Source: Bog-159 sp963709155
Lineage (GTDB): Bacteria; Acidobacteriota; Terriglobia; Bryobacterales; Bryobacteraceae
Length of the DNA: 64,000 bases
Reading direction: 5' to 3'
NCBI GenBank assembly: GCA_963709155.1
Contig: CAVPVD010000005.1
Coordinates: forward strand, 682,001 to 746,000
In this document: in pieces, positions 54,809 to 62,303 of the stretch
How the letters are laid out: each line of letters starts with the position of its first letter
How positions within the stretch are numbered: position 1 is the first letter of the stretch
The notes under the pieces: generated by a model
What the model saw: only the letters and a program-made list of their open reading frames with translations
Database searches by the model: none
What the model was told of the DNA's origin: nothing
Program-made: the position numbers and the translations under genes

Positions 54809-55903
54809 TTGATACAGCGGCTTGGTTTCGCGGGCCTGATAGCGGGGACGTTGGTTGCGCAAACCTTGTCGTTTACATCACAGACGATACCTGCGGGTAA
54901 CTGGCCTATTTCCGTTCGTTTAATCGATTTTAACGGAGATAATAAGCCGGATATTGCGGTGATCAACGGCGGCGGCGCGGGCACGGTGAGCGTCCTGCTG
55001 AACCAGGGTGGTGGGAGTTTTGCCCAGCCCCTGGTTACTTTAACCGGCGGCATGGGCGGCGTATCCCTGACTGCGGGGGATTACAATCACGACGGCAAGC
55101 CGGATCTGGCAGTCGTCAATAACCTCTCAAATAACGTCTCGATCCTGCTTGGCAACGGCGATGGCACCTTCCGCTTGACCAGCTACGCCGGCGTTCACGG
55201 AGGGCCGGTCGCCATAACTGAGGCGGACTTCAATCGCGATGGCAACCCCGATCTGGCGGTGGTAAATAGCCTGACCGGCGACGTCACCATCCTGCTGGGC
55301 AAACCGGACGGGACCTTCCGGCCTGGAGCCAGTCTCTACGTTGGCAGTTCGCCAACCGGGATTAGGGAAGGGGATTTCAACGGGGATGGTATTCCCGACT
55401 TAGCCGTCTCGAATGGAGCGCTTGGCCAACAAGTAATCTATATTTTTCTGGGAAACGGCGACGGCACATTCCGCAGCGGCGCCACTCTGCAAGTGGGGAA
55501 TGAGCCTTTTTCCATGGTGGCGCGCGATTTCAACCACGACGGCAAGATCGACCTGGCGGTCGCCAATCTCGCCTCGAATGACCTTTCCATTCTGCTGGGC
55601 AAGGGCGACGGCACCTTTCACCCCGCGGTAAATTATGCCGCCGGAACCGGACCGGTATCGGTTCGCGCCGGCGTCTTTAATCATGGGGGCAATGTCGATC
55701 TGGCGGCCTGCGCCGATGTCTCGGCCTCGGTCCTGGTATTTCTCGGCAAAGGCGCCGGCACTTTCCGGCCGCCGCTCTCCTTCCCCACCGGCGCCAATTG
55801 CAATTCGATTGCAGTGGGCGACATCGACGGGGATGGCCGGACCGATATTGTTGCGGCCACGACCAACGGTGTCGTGGTGATGCTCAACAGCAGTTCCAAC
55901 TAA
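54809..55903 (+). CDS. Secreted FG-GAP/VCBS-repeat protein
   Basis: This 364-aa protein starts with TTG, supported by AGGAAGGG 8 nt upstream. A signal peptide (about 1-19) precedes seven or so FG-GAP/VCBS repeats, each with a calcium-binding D-x-N-x-D-G-x-x-D loop, as in DFNGDNKPDIAVI, DYNHDGKPDLAVV and DFNRDGNPDLAVV. Each repeat ends in LLGNGDGTF or a variant. The repeats would fold into a beta-propeller on the cell surface or outside. The molecular role is unknown. Its canonical promoter and palindromic upstream region suggest separate control from the upstream two-component genes. Confidence 0.88.
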   Translation: MIQRLGFAGLIAGTLVAQTLSFTSQTIPAGNWPISVRLIDFNGDNKPDIAVINGGGAGTVSVLLNQGGGSFAQPLVTLTGGMGGVSLTAGDYNHDGKPDLAVVNNLSNNVSILLGNGDGTFRLTSYAGVHGGPVAITEADFNRDGNPDLAVVNSLTGDVTILLGKPDGTFRPGASLYVGSSPTGIREGDFNGDGIPDLAVSNGALGQQVIYIFLGNGDGTFRSGATLQVGNEPFSMVARDFNHDGKIDLAVANLASNDLSILLGKGDGTFHPAVNYAAGTGPVSVRAGVFNHGGNVDLAACADVSASVLVFLGKGAGTFRPPLSFPTGANCNSIAVGDIDGDGRTDIVAATTNGVVVMLNSSSN

Positions 55904-55948
55904 ACGCCGTTTTCACAGCGGTCTGCGCTCCGTATTCCCGGCCCGGTC

Positions 55949-56551
55949 CTACCGGGTCAGTCCGATGTCATATCTGCGTAACAGCCGCGCAAGTACTTGT
56001 GGATCGTCCGTGAGCCGGCGATCTTCCATGACGGCCAGAGCATCTCTAGCGCGGTCATAGATCGCGACGCACAGAGCGGAATCGTCGTGCCGGGAACGGT
56101 ATTGAATCCCGTCCGGCGCGTCCGCATGGTCCCACAGCGCCCGCGACCAGGCTTGCGAGACCGCGTAAGCGGCGCTGCTCGCCAGTTCGGCTGTGGCGCC
56201 GAGCCGCGCGAGCCCAGGGCCGTGAAGTGCCACCAGCCGCAGCTCGCGCACAGCTTCGATAGTTGTCGCCGACCGGAGGGCTAGGTCTTCGAGCGCCAGG
56301 ATCCGTACGGGTGGATTCCGGAGAAACGTCTCGGCGAAGCAAACCTCGATGGTGGTTCCGAGATAGCAGACCCGAAATCCGCCGGTGGGATCGTCGAAAC
56401 GATGGACCGGTGGTTGGCCCGGCGCGGGTCCGAACCATAGCGCGCCACTTGAGCGATGCGGATGGCGTGGGGAATGAATGCGCAGCAACCGCGCTCCAGC
56501 GCGCAAGCGGGACAATGGCAGCCTGCGGGGTAAATGGAGCCCGGAGATCAT
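55949..56551 (-). CDS. RES-domain toxin
   Basis: This 200-aa protein has the RES domain (about residues 30-185): FGPAPGQPPVHRFDDPTGGF with the key Arg, YLGTTIEVCFAETFLR with Glu, and a Ser-containing C-terminal block. RES toxins are NAD+-degrading or ADP-ribosylating enzymes that halt growth. It begins 9 nt after the stop of the HTH antitoxin gene, the usual antitoxin-toxin order. The N-terminal 25 residues are Arg-rich and the true start could be internal. Confidence 0.85.
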   Translation of the reverse strand: MISGLHLPRRLPLSRLRAGARLLRIHSPRHPHRSSGALWFGPAPGQPPVHRFDDPTGGFRVCYLGTTIEVCFAETFLRNPPVRILALEDLALRSATTIEAVRELRLVALHGPGLARLGATAELASSAAYAVSQAWSRALWDHADAPDGIQYRSRHDDSALCVAIYDRARDALAVMEDRRLTDDPQVLARLLRRYDIGLTR

Positions 56552-56560
56552 CCGGTCCGC

Positions 56561-57163
56561 CTAAGCGGCCTGCTCGCCGAAGGAGGCCGCCACGGCGAGC
56601 GCCGTTTCGATATCCCCAGCCTGAAGGACTTGCAAAACCGTCTTACTACCCAAACCTGGCGCCGGGGCCAACAGCACGGAAAGTTGGGTCCACGGACTGC
56701 GCACCTGGAAGGCCCGGAGCGTTTCCTCCAAGCCCGGCATCACGCCGTCGTGTCCGAACTGGCAAGCCGGATAAAGATATTCGCCCGATCCGCTGGGAAC
56801 GGCCAGCAACCCGCGGCGGCGACGGCGCTTATCAACGGCTTGGCGGGTTATGCCTAATGCGTCCGCCGCCTGGCTTGACGATAGGGCCCCTCCCGCGGCG
56901 CGTAACAATTCCTGTTTGACGGCCGCTCCCCGTGCCATAGCCTGCACCAAGGGGTCAACGGTGGAGACATCCACGCCGAGTGGCGCCAGATCGGATAGCA
57001 GAAGTGCGACGCCGCCGATATCAGTGGGAGCCGATAACGCCGCCTCCAGCGCTTCATGCGATGCGCATCCGCTCAAGCGCTCCAACATTCGGACGGAGCG
57101 CTTCATGAACGTCCGCGCGAGGGCGGGTTGTCTCTCTCGAATCGCCGATTGCCTGGATCCCAT
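56561..57163 (-). CDS. HTH antitoxin of the RES toxin (Xre/ParS-like)
   Basis: This 200-aa protein has a helical N-terminal part, a helix-turn-helix near 98-118 (SSSQAADALGITRQAVDKRR) and a C-terminal region. That region (YLYPACQFGHDGVMPGLEET, then ALAVAASFG) is typical of antitoxins that wrap RES toxins. It should neutralise the toxin and repress the operon. TAAACT lies 17 nt before the ATG and is a plausible -10 element. The pair lies next to the tag insertion locus, in accessory DNA. Confidence 0.82.
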   Translation of the reverse strand: MGSRQSAIRERQPALARTFMKRSVRMLERLSGCASHEALEAALSAPTDIGGVALLLSDLAPLGVDVSTVDPLVQAMARGAAVKQELLRAAGGALSSSQAADALGITRQAVDKRRRRRGLLAVPSGSGEYLYPACQFGHDGVMPGLEETLRAFQVRSPWTQLSVLLAPAPGLGSKTVLQVLQAGDIETALAVAASFGEQAA

Positions 57164-57230
57164 TTTCCAGCTTTAGTTTACCATGTCCAATGATCCGGTC
57201 GACGGACACCGGAAACCGGAAACCGTATCA

Positions 57231-57290
57231 TTACTTTTCCGTCAGCTCGGCATACCGGGAGCAGTCCGTGGCGTGATCGTTGACCATCCC
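57231..57290 (-). pseudogene. Duplicate of the tag 3' end with its own stop codon
   Basis: Positions 57239-57290 match 58523-58574, inside tag, over 52 bp with a single mismatch. In the tag frame the copy reads GMVNDHATDCSRYAELTEK and stops at TAA (57233-57231), whereas the intact gene ends FRYAELTGS. It begins 3 nt after the GIY-YIG gene stop. This is most simply the displaced original 3' end of tag. Confidence 0.85.
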
Positions 57291-57293
57291 GCT

Positions 57294-58316
57294 TCAGTTG
57301 TCATTGAGACCATGGGGCCAGCGAGTGTTGAGCCGGCCTTTCCAAGTTGCTTCTAGGCGGATCACCGTATCGGACTCCTCATCGGGCGCGATCAACTGTA
57401 GGATGGTGAACCGGAACTTGTGATGATCCCGCGCTCGAAGCAGGCAATTTCCCCCGTGGCCAGTGTTGGCGTAGGCCGACCACCTGCCGTGCAAGTTGTC
57501 GGCGCCATAGGCGGAACCTACGTAGCCTCTCCCATCTGATGTATCGCAGATGTAGTAAATTGCACGCCATTCGCGCAGCTTAGATTTCCAACGCGGTGAT
57601 TCTAACATCGGCTGGAGCTCGTCCCAGTCGAGTGCTATCTCACGCCAGTTGGGGACGACTGGTTCGAGCGCGCTGTCTTCGAGAATCGAAAGCACGGGCA
57701 TTGTGTTGCGATGCGCCAGACGCCACCAAGAAATCTCTGGAGGCGGCCATCCCACAACCAGTTTGCCTTTCCACGACGCATAGAAGTCCGTTGACCAAAG
57801 GTCAAACCATAAGATGGTTGCTCCCCTGTCTTCATCGCCCCATCCCCTCATTCCGTACCGGTCCTTCATCTCAACATATGCTGGCACCTGCCAGAATTGC
57901 TCGCGGGTAATGGGCCGCGACCCACGAATTGAATACAGGCCAATAAAAAGGGCCTTTCCGGGGTTGTGACCGATGAATGACGCAACGTAAGCACGGTCCC
58001 CATGGGCGTTGAGAAGACGTGTCATCGCCCCCTCAAGCTTGCTTCCCTGGGTCTGTTGATAAGCATTAAACAGGTCGGGCTTCCTATCTGCAAGCCAAGG
58101 AAGATCTTTATTTAGCTTAGGTTCCTGGGGCCGGTGCCGTAACACTAACACTTGTCCTGGATCGATGTTCTTAATCCGCAAAAGGGAGTTTAGGTCTAGG
58201 GTGCCCTCAGTCCGCACTTCGCTGCTAGAACTGCCCAGCAAGCTCGACAGTTCGCCATCATCTCGAGCAGGGCTCAAGTCGGGCGGCGTTGTGATTAGAG
58301 TGGCCGTTGCTTCCAT
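57294..58316 (-). CDS. GIY-YIG nuclease domain protein
   Basis: This 340-aa protein has a C-terminal GIY-YIG domain (about 245-335): IYYICDTSDGRGYVGSAYG (about 247-265), HGRWSAYANTGHGG with the catalytic Arg, and RLEATWKGRLNTRW with the metal-binding Glu and following Asn. The 240-residue N-terminal part is unfamiliar, with a Trp-rich segment WWRLAHRNTMPVLSILE. The role may be a homing-type or defence nuclease. It is flanked by direct 52-bp copies of the tag 3' end, and its codon use appears less GC-rich than the neighbours, consistent with a mobile gene. A short AGCAGGA precedes the ATG. Confidence 0.85.
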   Translation of the reverse strand: MEATATLITTPPDLSPARDDGELSSLLGSSSSEVRTEGTLDLNSLLRIKNIDPGQVLVLRHRPQEPKLNKDLPWLADRKPDLFNAYQQTQGSKLEGAMTRLLNAHGDRAYVASFIGHNPGKALFIGLYSIRGSRPITREQFWQVPAYVEMKDRYGMRGWGDEDRGATILWFDLWSTDFYASWKGKLVVGWPPPEISWWRLAHRNTMPVLSILEDSALEPVVPNWREIALDWDELQPMLESPRWKSKLREWRAIYYICDTSDGRGYVGSAYGADNLHGRWSAYANTGHGGNCLLRARDHHKFRFTILQLIAPDEESDTVIRLEATWKGRLNTRWPHGLNDN

Positions 58317-58351
58317 ATATCCTGCTTTTGATCGGGGTGCTCGATGGCAGA

Positions 58352-58477
58352 TTACACCAATAGCTTGTGCCGCTGCAAGAAAACAACCGAGCGGTTGCCT
58401 TCGAGAATACTAACCTTCGGCCAGCCCGCCGGCTTAGTCTCTTCCAAGAACTCAGGCTTCTGGTGTAAATCGGCCAT
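58352..58477 (-). CDS. Possible 41-aa small protein between tag and the GIY-YIG gene
   Basis: The frame encodes MADLHQKPEFLEETKPAGWP then KVSILEGNRSVVFLQRHKLLV. Codons look protein-like, and the open frame extends upstream (EWTGLPGRL) to just past the tag stop. A strong AGGAGG lies 7 nt before an ATG in another frame, which encodes only 16 residues. The fragment may be a decayed gene belonging to the mobile segment. I do not recognise it. Confidence 0.3.
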   Translation of the reverse strand: MADLHQKPEFLEETKPAGWPKVSILEGNRSVVFLQRHKLLV

Positions 58478-58514
58478 CAACCGCCCGGGCAATCCGGTCC
58501 ATTCGGACGCCTCC

Positions 58515-59081
58515 TCACGACCCCGTCAGCTCGGCATACCGGAAGCAGTCCGTGGCGTGATCGTTGACCATCCCCACCGCCTGCATGAATGCATAGCAAA
58601 TGGTCGATCCCACAAACCGGAAGCCGCGCCGCTTCAGGTCCTTGCTCATGACATCGGATTCGGCCGTCTTCGCCGGCAATTCCTGATGCGTGCGCCAGGC
58701 GTTCACCCGCGGACGGCCGCCGCTAAACTGCCAGATGTACCGGTCGAAGCTGCCCAACTCTTCCGCCACCTTCAGAAAGGCCTGCGCATTGCCGATCGCG
58801 GCGGCGATCTTCAGGCGGTTGCGCACGATGCCCGCGTCGCCCAGCAGTGCGTTCACTTTGCGCTTGCCGTAACGCGCCACCACATTTGGGTCGAAGTTGT
58901 CGAACACTTCGCGATACCGCGCGCGCTTGCGCAGGATAGTGTCCCAACTAAGGCCGGCCTGCGCGCCTTCCAGCACCAGAAACTCGAACAGCAGCCGGTC
59001 GTCGTGCACCGGTACGCCCCACTCGGTGTCGTGGTACGGGATGGAAAGTTCGTTCCTGGCCCATGCGCAGCGATTGGTCAT
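58515..59081 (-). CDS. tag: DNA-3-methyladenine glycosylase I
   Basis: This 188-aa base-excision repair enzyme removes 3-methyladenine. It has the zinc ligands Cys5 and His17 (CAWARNELSIPYHDTEWG) and His175 and Cys179 (NDHATDCFRY), the helix-hairpin-helix region and SWDTILRKRARYREVFDNFD (about 45-64). The length is normal. The final residues GS followed by TGA differ from EK followed by TAA in the duplicate downstream, suggesting that the last codons were replaced by insertion. It lies 4 nt after the upstream secreted-protein gene, at the end of the aroC-def-fmt-argJ gene series. Confidence 0.94.
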   Translation of the reverse strand: MTNRCAWARNELSIPYHDTEWGVPVHDDRLLFEFLVLEGAQAGLSWDTILRKRARYREVFDNFDPNVVARYGKRKVNALLGDAGIVRNRLKIAAAIGNAQAFLKVAEELGSFDRYIWQFSGGRPRVNAWRTHQELPAKTAESDVMSKDLKRRGFRFVGSTICYAFMQAVGMVNDHATDCFRYAELTGS

Positions 59082-59085
59082 GGCA

Positions 59086-59517
59086 TTAAGAAATCTTCGG
59101 TGGGGCGAAGAAGTGCAGCGGATCGATGGAAACGATCTTCCACTTCTTCCCCTTACGTTCCAGGCGGAATTTCACCACCTCGCGGCGGCGCTCCAACGGG
59201 TGCGGCTCGGAGTTGCCCACAATCTCCAGGAACCAATCGAGTTCTTCGCTGCGGTGCGCGTCGTCGCCGCTGTCAGACATGATTTCGATCGAGTTCGTCA
59301 GGCTGGCAATATCCACCAGGGCCACCAGGTCGCGGCGAAAATCCTGGTAATGCGGCATCTCGGGATCGACCGCGTCGAGGAATGCTCCAGGGTCGTCGGC
59401 GCTGAGCGCGGACGCGATCTTGGTGAACAGGTCGAAGATCTGCCCCGGTGCGTCGGCTGCCAACGCGGCACCGGCAGCCGCACCGCCCATCGTGAGAAAA
59501 AATGTGCGCCGTCTCAT
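59086..59517 (-). CDS. Small secreted protein, NTF2-like fold possible
   Basis: This 143-aa protein begins MRRRTFFLTMGGAAAGAALA, a signal peptide with twin arginines and a phenylalanine (RRRTFFL), so Tat export is possible. The mature part (DLFTKIASALSADDPGAFLD then VDPEMPHYQDFRRDLVALV, and VVKFRLERKGKKWKIVSIDP) alternates helix and strands in the manner of NTF2/SnoaL-like domains. No function is known. It starts 1 nt after the argJ stop and precedes tag by 4 nt. Confidence 0.75.
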   Translation of the reverse strand: MRRRTFFLTMGGAAAGAALAADAPGQIFDLFTKIASALSADDPGAFLDAVDPEMPHYQDFRRDLVALVDIASLTNSIEIMSDSGDDAHRSEELDWFLEIVGNSEPHPLERRREVVKFRLERKGKKWKIVSIDPLHFFAPPKIS

Positions 59518-59518
59518 A

Positions 59519-60697
59519 TCACGTCCTGTAACTCGCGTTGATGCGGATGTAGCGTTCCGTGAAATCACAGGTCCAGAAGCGCGCGCAGCCTTTGCCCTTT
59601 CCGCGCAGGGCCAGGCGGATCTCGCAATCGGGCGCGTCCAGCTTGCTCTTCAGCTCCGTTTCGGAAAATGGCGCGGCCAGTCCGGCCCGGCAGACCGGCA
59701 CACCCTGCATATCGATATCGGCCTTGCGCGGATCGAACGCCACGCCCGCATTACCAGCCGCCGAAAGGATGCGGCCCCAGTTCGGATCGGAGCCCGCTAC
59801 GGCCGTTTTCACCAGCGGCGAATTGGCGATGGAGCGGGCCAGCCGCACAGCGGCATCATCGCTGGGCGCACCCGAGATCAGGATGGTGATCAGCTTACGG
59901 GCGCCTTCGCCGTCGCGCGCGATGCTGCGCGCCAGTTCCTCCGCGACGCCCGCGATCCGCTCTTCGACGGCAGCCATTTCCTTGGGATCGGGCCGCACGC
60001 CGGAAGCCCCGTTCGCCAGCAACAACAGCGTATCGTTTGTGGAGGTGTCGCCATCCACCGAGATCCGGTTGTAGCTGCGCTCCGCGGCGTGGCGCAACAT
60101 GCGGCGTAGCATGACTACCGGAATCTGGGCATCCGTGAGGATAAAACCAAGCGTGGTGGCCATGTGCGGCTGGATCATGCCGGAGCCTTTGGTCATGCCT
60201 GCTATACGCACCGTAGCGCGCCGCAGTTTCACTTCGGCAAATGCCTCTTTGGGCACCAGGTCGGTGGTCATGATGGCGCCGGCCACCCTGCCGAAGGTGT
60301 CTTCCCGCAGATCCGCGACCAGGCGGGGCAGGGCATTGAGGATGAGCTTGGCATTCAATTCCACTCCGATCACGCCGGTGGAAGCGGGCATCACGTGGTT
60401 CACCGGCAGCCGCAGGAGCCGCGCCGCGGATCGGCAGCAGGCCAGCGCGACGGTGTCGCCCGTGCGGGTGGCGCAGTTGGCGTTGCCGGCATTTACCAGA
60501 ATCGCGCCCACCGCGCCGCGCGATGCCGCCAGGTGACGGCGGCAGAGTTTCACCGGCGCCGCCTGCACGCGGTTCTGGGTGAAGACGCCCGCGGCTGCGG
60601 CAGGCAGGCCGGAGACGATCAACGCGAGATCGTCCTTCTCGGCCTGGCGTATGCCGGCGTACGTGGCGGCGTAGCGATAGCCTAGCGGCAGATCCAC
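59519..60697 (-). CDS. argJ: Bifunctional glutamate N-acetyltransferase / N-acetylglutamate synthase
   Basis: This 392-aa enzyme recycles the acetyl group in arginine synthesis, converting N-acetylornithine and glutamate to ornithine and N-acetylglutamate. The oxyanion block MPASTGVIG (about 102-110) and the self-cleavage region with the nucleophile Thr (TKGSGMIQPHMATTLGFILTDA, about 175-196) are present. The C-terminal DPNWGRILSAAGNAG block is also present. It starts 1 nt after the fmt stop. No other arginine genes are adjacent. Confidence 0.93.
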   Translation of the reverse strand: MDLPLGYRYAATYAGIRQAEKDDLALIVSGLPAAAAGVFTQNRVQAAPVKLCRRHLAASRGAVGAILVNAGNANCATRTGDTVALACCRSAARLLRLPVNHVMPASTGVIGVELNAKLILNALPRLVADLREDTFGRVAGAIMTTDLVPKEAFAEVKLRRATVRIAGMTKGSGMIQPHMATTLGFILTDAQIPVVMLRRMLRHAAERSYNRISVDGDTSTNDTLLLLANGASGVRPDPKEMAAVEERIAGVAEELARSIARDGEGARKLITILISGAPSDDAAVRLARSIANSPLVKTAVAGSDPNWGRILSAAGNAGVAFDPRKADIDMQGVPVCRAGLAAPFSETELKSKLDAPDCEIRLALRGKGKGCARFWTCDFTERYIRINASYRT

Positions 60698-60698
60698 T

Positions 60699-61655
60699 TT
60701 ACGATTCTCCCAGAATGTCGCCGCCGGCGATGCGCTGCCCGTTGGCGAAAGCGTCGGCGGCGATGCGCTTTCGGCCTTCGAGTTGCACCTCGATCAGCTC
60801 CAGCGCGCCTCTCGCTTCGGGCGGCCCGCATATCGCACGCAGTGGCCGCGCTAGCAATTGGCCGGGGTCGCCCACAACATCGCTCGCAACGTCGCTCGCA
60901 ACGTCGCTGGCCAGCGGCCGCGATTTCCAGATGTGCAGTTGCTGCCCGCGAAACCGCGTGTAGGCGCCCGGCCAGGGCTCAAATCCGCGCACCCGATTGT
61001 GAATGCTTTCGGCCGTCCGCCCCCAGTCGATGAGCCCGTCTTCTTTCTTCAACAGCGGCGCGTATGTGGCCTGCGCGGAATCCTGCTTTTCAGGCACGAT
61101 GGACGCGATTCGGTCCAACGTCTCTATCAGCAGCCCGGCCCCCATCACCGCCAGCCGCGCGCCCAGTTCCACGGCATTCTCGTCCGGCCCGATGTCCGTC
61201 TCCGCTTTCAGCAGCATATCGCCGGTATCGAGTCCGGCATCGATGCGCATGGTGGTGACGCCCGTGCGCCTCTCGCCGTTGGCGATGGCCCATTGCACCG
61301 GACCCGCGCCGCGGTATTTGGGCAGCAGCGAGCCGTGCACGTTGATGATGCCGTGTTGCGGAATATCGATGATGGATTGCGGGATGATCTGTCCGTAGCC
61401 GACCACCACCATGGCGTCAGGCGTTAGGGCCGCCAAGGTCGCGACAGCCTCCGGGCGCCTGATCCGCTCGGGTTGGTACACGGGCAGGCCCAACCGCAGC
61501 GCGGTTTCTTTCACGGGCGAGACTGCCATTTGCTGGCCGCGTCCCCGGGGACGGTCGGGCTGGGTGACCACGGAGACCACCGCATGCCCGGCGGACACCA
61601 GCGCTTCGAGGGTGGGGACGGCGAATTGAGGCGTACCTAGAAATATGACGCGCAT
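60699..61655 (-). CDS. fmt: Methionyl-tRNA formyltransferase
   Basis: This 318-aa enzyme formylates initiator Met-tRNA using 10-formyl-THF. The start MRVIFLGTPQFAVPTLEALV at 61655 is the family N terminus; the open frame continues upstream through the palindromic repeat and is not coding there. Catalytic residues lie in HGSLLPKYRGAGPVQWAI (Asn and His, about 105-122) and DTGDMLL. A C-terminal loop has a triplicated ASDV (residues about 249-260) encoded by a 12-bp tandem repeat. It lies downstream of def, its usual partner. Confidence 0.94.
   Translation of the reverse strand: MRVIFLGTPQFAVPTLEALVSAGHAVVSVVTQPDRPRGRGQQMAVSPVKETALRLGLPVYQPERIRRPEAVATLAALTPDAMVVVGYGQIIPQSIIDIPQHGIINVHGSLLPKYRGAGPVQWAIANGERRTGVTTMRIDAGLDTGDMLLKAETDIGPDENAVELGARLAVMGAGLLIETLDRIASIVPEKQDSAQATYAPLLKKEDGLIDWGRTAESIHNRVRGFEPWPGAYTRFRGQQLHIWKSRPLASDVASDVASDVVGDPGQLLARPLRAICGPPEARGALELIEVQLEGRKRIAADAFANGQRIAGGDILGES
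60876..60911. repeat. In-frame 12-bp tandem repeat inside fmt
   Basis: Three nearly identical 12-bp units (AACGTCGCTCGC type) add a triplicated Ala-Ser-Asp-Val segment before GDPGQLL. The unit length keeps the frame, so copy number can change without disrupting the enzyme. Confidence 0.8.
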
Positions 61656-61682
61656 GCGTTGAGGGGCGTCTGGGAGACAGAT

Positions 61683-61767
61683 GTGGGCGGCCAATCCTGG
61701 CCGCAGCCGGCTTTCCAGCCGGCTTAGCCGCCTGAAAGGCGGCTGCGGGCACGATTGCCCGCCCCAC
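61683..61767. repeat. Multi-hairpin palindromic repeat, copy 3 (full length)
   Basis: The 85-nt sequence is nearly the reverse complement of copy 1, with the four hairpins in the opposite order and an outer GTGGG/CCCAC stem. It lies in the 129-bp gap between def and fmt. The wobble pair of the second hairpin in copy 1 is a Watson-Crick pair here, which suggests that the stems are maintained. Confidence 0.85.
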
Positions 61768-61784
61768 AAGGCGATGATGCCCAC

Positions 61785-62300
61785 TTACTCCCATTCCCCG
61801 GCTTTCACCAGTTTCTTCACTTTGCGGCGGATCAAGTCCCGCTTCAGCGCGCTGACGTGGCTGATGTAGAGCTTGCCGTACAGATGGTCCGTCTCGTGCA
61901 AAAAGGCGCGCGCCAGCAGGTCTTCGCCGGTCTTCTCGAAGAACGCGCCGGCGGCATCCTGCGCGCGCACGGTCACGCGCTTCCCGCGCTTCACCTGCTC
62001 GCGGAATCCGGGGATGCTCAGGCAACCCTCTTCGCCTTCCTGCTTGCCTTCCACATGCAGGATCTTCGGATTGATCAGCACCAGCTTGTCCGCCGGATTC
62101 TCCGCATTGGAAATGTCGATGACGGCGATCTTGCGGGAGAAGCCGATCTGCGGCGCGGCCAGCCCAACACCCTTGGCGGCATACATGGACTCGAACATGT
62201 CTTCGAGGAACTTATCGAGTTCCGGCGTGCCGAATTCGGTCACCTCGTCCGCTTCGCGCTCCAACACCGGGTCGCCATATTTCACGATTGGATAAACCAT
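61785..62300 (-). CDS. def: Peptide deformylase
   Basis: This 171-aa metalloenzyme removes the formyl group from nascent proteins. The three family motifs are intact: GVGLAAPQIG (about 45-54), EEGCLSIPG (Cys ligand, about 90-98) and LHETDHLYGKL (HExxH-type, about 135-145). The start at 62300 (MVYPIVKYGDPVLERE) is normal. It begins 3 nt after aroC. The palindromic repeat separates it from fmt. Confidence 0.95.
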   Translation of the reverse strand: MVYPIVKYGDPVLEREADEVTEFGTPELDKFLEDMFESMYAAKGVGLAAPQIGFSRKIAVIDISNAENPADKLVLINPKILHVEGKQEGEEGCLSIPGFREQVKRGKRVTVRAQDAAGAFFEKTGEDLLARAFLHETDHLYGKLYISHVSALKRDLIRRKVKKLVKAGEWE

Positions 62301-62303
62301 ATT

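Larger units (their letters stand above)
57239..58522. mobile_element. Candidate mobile segment carrying the GIY-YIG gene, inserted at the tag 3' end
   Basis: The 1284-bp unit is bounded by one 52-bp repeat (57239-57290) and abuts the second inside tag (58523-58574). It holds the GIY-YIG gene and a possible 41-aa frame. The copy within tag supplies a functional C terminus, as expected for an insertion that regenerates its target gene. No integrase or transposase gene is present, so either the nuclease itself or a trans-acting recombinase would be needed. Confidence 0.6.

Noticed and set aside
58344..59282. 312-codon plus-strand frame over tag
   Set aside because: It is antisense to tag, whose zinc ligands and family motifs are intact.
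61656..61784. N-terminal extension of fmt through the palindromic repeat
   Set aside because: The family N terminus MRVIFLGTP starts at 61655. The extension is a translation of the hairpin repeat.
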